From contig NZ_AP036014.1 of NCBI RefSeq assembly GCF_003402415.2, positions 3,224,001 through 3,288,000 of the forward strand: a DNA stretch of 64,000 nt. The letters run 5' to 3'. Source of the stretch: Cupidesulfovibrio sp000226255 (lineage in GTDB: Bacteria > Desulfobacterota > Desulfovibrionia > Desulfovibrionales > Desulfovibrionaceae). The first letter of the stretch is position 1. Each line of letters opens with the position of its first letter. The translations under genes were made by a program, and so were the position numbers. Below the pieces are notes generated by a model. It worked only from the letters and a program-made list of their open reading frames with translations, had not been told where the DNA came from and did not search any database. Shown here piece by piece: positions 61,402 to 64,000 of the stretch.

Positions 61402-61799
61402 TGGCGCACCCTCCGCGTCCTTGACGTGGGCTGCGCCACCTCGATCAGGCGGGTGGCGGCCAGCGCGTCTCGCTGGCGCAGGGCCTTGTCCCGCTGCCGG
61501 GTGACCGTGGACAGGTCGGCTTCCAGGGTGGCGACGGCCTCGCGCAGCAGGTCCAGTTCCGCCAGCAGGGCCGCGTCGGCTTCCGGTTGCGGCGCGGCGC
61601 TTTTCGCGGGCGTACCCCATGCCAGGGCCACCAACTCGGAGGCGGGCGTCCATATCTGCTTGCCGTCGCGGTAGATGCCCACGTATCCGCTGCGGTTGGG
61701 CTTGAGCGCCCGCCCGCGTGGGCCGGTGACCGTGCCGTCCTGCGTCACCTGGTAGCCGTCAAACCCAGGAATGGGGGCGAGGTGGAGAGGTTCGCTCAT
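61398..61799 (-). CDS. NUMOD4-like phage protein with coiled-coil tail
   Basis: 133 residues. The N-terminal IPGFDGYQVTQDGTVTGPRGRALKPNRSGYVGIYRDGKQIWTPASELVALAWG resembles the NUMOD4/HNH-associated DNA-contact module, but no HNH nuclease follows. The second half is a coiled coil (AALLAELDLLREAVATLEADLSTVTRQRDKALRQRDAL). It may be a nuclease remnant or a DNA-binding protein. ATG 61799 chosen for homology; ATG 61811 is also open. Confidence 0.65.
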   Translation of the reverse strand: MSEPLHLAPIPGFDGYQVTQDGTVTGPRGRALKPNRSGYVGIYRDGKQIWTPASELVALAWGTPAKSAAPQPEADAALLAELDLLREAVATLEADLSTVTRQRDKALRQRDALAATRLIEVAQPTSRTRRVRQ

Positions 61800-61801
61800 G
61801 G

Positions 61802-62620
61802 CTACCACCACCGCGCCTTGCCAGCGGCTTCAAGCCGGTACTGGCCATCATCCGTGGGTGCCAGCCGCCACAACGGCATGCCGATCTTGTGGGCGTGGTC
61901 GGCTTCTTTCGCGATGCCGACAGACTGTTCCCATCCGGGCGTTTGCAGGATGGCCATGGAGGCGCAGGCTTCCAGCATGGCAAGGCACGTGTCCTGCCAC
62001 GCCTGCCAATCACCATCCACGCCCATGACGGCCATGGGATGGCCCATGGAAATGGGCGAGAGCACCATGTGCCCCTGCTGGCGCAACCACACGGCGGCGC
62101 GGGTGGCGTCCAGCCAGCGCTGCTGGCGGATGGCCGGATCGTCGTGCGTGTAGGGTGCCGCGAGATAGAAGGCCACGCGCAGGCCGCTGGATTCCACGCC
62201 GGGGGAGAGGAAGTGCACCTTGCCCTCGGCGATGGCGGATTCGTCGATGATCTTTTCGTGGGACCGCCCACAGCAGGGGCAGTGCCAGTCGCAGTTTAGG
62301 ACCACCTTGCCACTGCTGCTGTACCCCGTGACGCGCGTGCGAATCTGCATGACGGCGTTGTCCGGTACCGCGTCGTGCGCGTTGCCGCCGTACTGGTGGC
62401 GGGGCACGTCCAGAACGCGGACGAACGAACCTACGTAGTCCTTTTTGAAGCGGGGCGGCTCGACCACCTCCCACGCGCGGACATCCGCAGGGCGGACGGG
62501 GTTCCAATCCTTGCCAAGGGCAGCGGCCAGCCTGTCGCGCTCGGCCTGTTCGCGGGCTTCGCGGTCGGCCCTGTATTTTTCCATGTGCTCGTCGTGGCCG
62601 TAGGGGCTAGGCGTTTCCAT
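61802..62620 (-). CDS. Phage protein with C-terminal DUF1937 (deoxyribosyltransferase-like) domain
   Basis: 272 residues. The first 100 residues are charged, with no known domain. A CHCC-like segment NCDWHCPCCGRSHEKI near 110-125 may bind metal. The C-terminal part VAFYLAAPYTHDDPAIRQQRWLDATRAAVWLRQQGHMVLSPISMGHPMAV ... MLEACASMAILQTPGWEQSVGIAKEADHAHKIG fits DUF1937, a relative of nucleoside 2-deoxyribosyltransferases, with the typical SxGxxxE-like SVGIAKE. ATG 62620 follows GGGAGGCCGCC and overlaps the previous gene by 14 bp. Confidence 0.8.
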   Translation of the reverse strand: METPSPYGHDEHMEKYRADREAREQAERDRLAAALGKDWNPVRPADVRAWEVVEPPRFKKDYVGSFVRVLDVPRHQYGGNAHDAVPDNAVMQIRTRVTGYSSSGKVVLNCDWHCPCCGRSHEKIIDESAIAEGKVHFLSPGVESSGLRVAFYLAAPYTHDDPAIRQQRWLDATRAAVWLRQQGHMVLSPISMGHPMAVMGVDGDWQAWQDTCLAMLEACASMAILQTPGWEQSVGIAKEADHAHKIGMPLWRLAPTDDGQYRLEAAGKARWW

Positions 62621-62807
62621 GGCGGCCTCCCATGCCCGGCAGGGTCGGCTGGCGACGCCCGGTCAGCTGTTCGAGTTGGGCGTCCACAAGCCGCTCCGCC
62701 GTGCGTGCTGCGTCCAGGTCGGAAAGGTCGCGGGTGCGGAAGTAGGTGCGCTGCAACTGGCGCATGCGGTCCACGTCGGCGATGAAGGTCTTGATGTCGG
62801 CGGCCAT
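62607..62807 (-). CDS. Small phage protein, function unknown
   Basis: 66 residues, helical (IKTFIADVDRMRQLQRTYFRTRDLSDLDAARTAERLVDAQLEQL) with a Gly/Arg-rich end. ATG 62807 follows AGGGGG. It lies in the tight early-gene series. No family recognised. Confidence 0.65.
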   Translation of the reverse strand: MAADIKTFIADVDRMRQLQRTYFRTRDLSDLDAARTAERLVDAQLEQLTGRRQPTLPGMGGRHGNA

Positions 62808-62809
62808 GG

Positions 62810-63244
62810 CTAGGCCCCCTGTTCCTTGCGGGCGCGATCAAAGGCCCCGTCCAGCAGCTTGCCCGCCTCGCGCAGCGCAAGGGCCACGCCGTCGGTCATG
62901 GTGTCCGCGTAGACGCGAATGACCCAAGAGCAGCAGCCTGTCCCATAGGATTCGACCTCGCCATCCGCGTCGAACGCGATGTCCTCGGGGATGCCAAGGT
63001 GGAAGGTCAGCAGCAGGCCGGAACGGCTGCCGATGATGATGTCGGGCAGAAGACTGGTGGACACCCCCTCGGCCAGTTCCGGCAGGGCGAACAGGCTGCA
63101 AAGCTCTTCCGGCTCCTGCTCATGGCAGAGGTCCACCAGCGCTTCCGGGGCGTTCTGGAACAGCCCCAAGGGCAACGCCTCCCGCAGTTCAAGGTCGGCG
63201 TCGTACATGATCTCCGTCAGTTCATCACAGAGGCTCATTTCCAT
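62810..63244 (-). CDS. Phage protein, function unknown
   Basis: 144 residues, acidic: MEMSLCDELTEIMYDADLELREALPLGLFQ, then IIIGSRSGLLLTFHLGIPEDIAFDADGEVESYGTGCCSW. Four or five cysteines, no signal peptide or membrane segment. ATG 63244 follows AGGAGCGCCCC. I do not recognise it. Confidence 0.65.
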   Translation of the reverse strand: MEMSLCDELTEIMYDADLELREALPLGLFQNAPEALVDLCHEQEPEELCSLFALPELAEGVSTSLLPDIIIGSRSGLLLTFHLGIPEDIAFDADGEVESYGTGCCSWVIRVYADTMTDGVALALREAGKLLDGAFDRARKEQGA

Positions 63245-63253
63245 GGGGCGCTC

Positions 63254-63739
63254 CTAGCGCGCGGCGCACAGGGCCGGACAGGGTTGCGGGGTGCCGTCCG
63301 CCAGACGGACGGGGACCAGGGCCGAGGCGGAGCCTATCCGCACGGCCACGTGCTGGATTCCGCCCTCGCACAGGCGGGTGACGGTGGCGGGGGTGTCGGG
63401 CTGGTTGGGGGCGTCCGGCGCGCAGCCGGTAAGCACCAGCAGCAGGCAGACAAGCGCGGACAACTGCTGCAAGGCCGTGCCGATGCCCCGGCGCACGTGC
63501 CCCACGCCCGCGCCGCGAAGGCGGATGATGGGGGTATCCACCCGCGCCTTGGCGATGTTGACGGCGCGATGGCTGATGACGCTGGTGACCACCAGTACGG
63601 CGGTGGCCGATCCCACGCGGGAGGCAAGGTCGGCCTCGCGGCCGGTGTAGCAGCGCAGGTCCACGCCGCGTTCGGCGGCGACATCGCGGTACTTGCCGTG
63701 CAGGCGGTCGAGGCCGCCGATCAGGACGATGCTTGTCAT
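63254..63739 (-). CDS. DUF2325 domain protein with lipoprotein-like C-terminal extension
   Basis: 161 residues. The first 90 residues are a DUF2325 domain: SIVLIGGLDRLHGKYRDVAAERGVDLRCYTG ... SATAVLVVTSVISHRAVNIAKARVDTPIIRLRGAGVGHV. Then a hydrophobic stretch LSALVCLLLVLTGCAPDAPNQ follows, which looks exactly like a lipoprotein signal with lipobox LTGC, and 50 more residues. Either this is a true fusion or a small lipoprotein gene begins inside the frame; an internal GTG/TTG start is possible. ATG 63739 overlaps the neighbouring stop. Confidence 0.7.
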   Translation of the reverse strand: MTSIVLIGGLDRLHGKYRDVAAERGVDLRCYTGREADLASRVGSATAVLVVTSVISHRAVNIAKARVDTPIIRLRGAGVGHVRRGIGTALQQLSALVCLLLVLTGCAPDAPNQPDTPATVTRLCEGGIQHVAVRIGSASALVPVRLADGTPQPCPALCAAR

Positions 63740-64000
63740 GCTGCTACCCTCGCATCCACGTCGATGATGACGGCCTCGGCGTCGGCCAGCAGGTGGCCCA
63801 GGTCGGCCACGGCGTGCGTGCCCACGGGCACCATGCGCACGGCGGCGGCATGCAGGGCGTCGGCCCCCACCACACGGGTGTCGGTGTGCAGCCGGGCGCA
63901 CAGCGTGTTGGCCTCGGACAGGCCCATGCGGGCGGCATCGTCCACGTCCATGGTCCAGTGCGACCGCCGCGACACCATCACGGCCAAGCCGGTCTGGCGG
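63736..64000 (-). CDS. Phage early protein, cut by the window edge
   Basis: The open frame runs to the right edge, so its start is not seen. The visible 87 residues include MVSRRSHWTMDVDDAARMGLSEANTLCARLHTDTRVVGADALHAAAVRMVPVG and VADLGHLLADAEAVIIDVDARVAA at the C-terminus. No family recognised. Its stop overlaps the start of the DUF2325 gene. Confidence 0.6.
   Translation of the reverse strand, partial: RQTGLAVMVSRRSHWTMDVDDAARMGLSEANTLCARLHTDTRVVGADALHAAAVRMVPVGTHAVADLGHLLADAEAVIIDVDARVAA

Larger units (their letters stand above)
55471..64000 (-). mobile_element. Mu-like transposable prophage, early-region end (incomplete)
   Basis: From the repeat-rich junction at 55471 to the window edge all genes face left and are phage-like: Mor, GemA, DUF3164, MuB-type ATPase, MuA-type transposase, a coiled-coil protein, a winged-helix protein, NUMOD4-like and DUF1937 proteins, small ORFs and a DUF2325 protein. 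Genes overlap by 1-14 bp or nearly touch, unlike the chromosome outside. Transposase, ATPase, GemA and Mor define a Mu-type phage. Transcription of the early region toward the phage end recalls BcepMu-type rather than classical Mu order. Head and tail genes and the other end lie outside. Confidence 0.9.

Overview
The window is a piece of a GC-rich chromosome from a sulfate-reducing bacterium of the Desulfovibrio/Nitratidesulfovibrio type. The main evidence is a complete hmcA-F operon with rrf1 and rrf2, an SahR-type regulator next to ahcY, a FlgM gene preceded by its usual Desulfovibrio companion gene, and a PTS-type dihydroxyacetone kinase. The content resembles D. vulgaris relatives that carry chromosomal nif genes. 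The exact species is my inference; no rRNA is present.

Layout. 1-4.8 kb: nitrogen fixation. nifH-nifI1-nifI2-nifD runs leftward (nifD is cut by the window edge), with nifV divergent; both directions have sigma-54 type promoters. 5.0-10.1 kb: leftward branched-chain amino acid ABC transporter (binding protein, livH, livM, livG, livF). 10.8-11.2 kb: mscL. 11.35-13.5 kb: leftward YeiH-type exporter, a membrane-anchored lipoyl-like protein and a universal stress protein, divergent from a heme-motif histidine kinase and an NtrC-type regulator (13.96-18.1 kb). 18.4-20.4 kb: a Tat-exported metallo-beta-lactamase-fold protein and a convergent sugar-isomerase-like protein. 21.1-28.5 kb: the hmc operon (16-heme cytochrome plus transmembrane redox complex) with rrf1/rrf2, then a lone receiver protein. 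29.5-31.7 kb: LysE exporter, pgpA, maf. 32.0-32.9 kb: flagellar FlgM pair with sigma-28 type promoters. 33.2-37.8 kb: dhaK, dhaL and a DhaM-HPr-EI fusion. 38.3-45.2 kb: a small cysteine protein, a double-Cache chemoreceptor, a decayed copy of the 3' end of ahcY, a cation-efflux gene, intact ahcY and sahR. 45.5-48.4 kb: MoxR ATPase / VWA-metallopeptidase-like / small-protein operon. 48.9-52.4 kb: pstS-pstC-pstA without pstB. 52.6-55.1 kb: a second chemoreceptor.

From about 55.47 kb to the right edge lies one end of a Mu-like transposable prophage. Its early region is transcribed toward the chromosomal junction: DUF2325 protein, small ORFs, DUF1937 protein, NUMOD4-like protein, winged-helix protein, coiled-coil protein, MuA-type transposase, MuB-type ATPase, DUF3164 protein, GemA and Mor. 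The probable phage end begins with TG and carries repeated short motifs. The other end lies outside the window.

How the parts fit. Nif and Hmc are the core energy and nitrogen modules, and both have nearby inverted repeats that could be operators. The methionine-cycle locus (sahR/ahcY) carries a clear SahR-like operator and signs of a local duplication around the cation-efflux gene. The most unusual items are the YeiH/lipoyl-like pair beside a heme-sensor two-component system, the triple-function DhaM, the MoxR/VWA operon with a Fur-like sequence inside its promoter, and the repeat-rich phage end.
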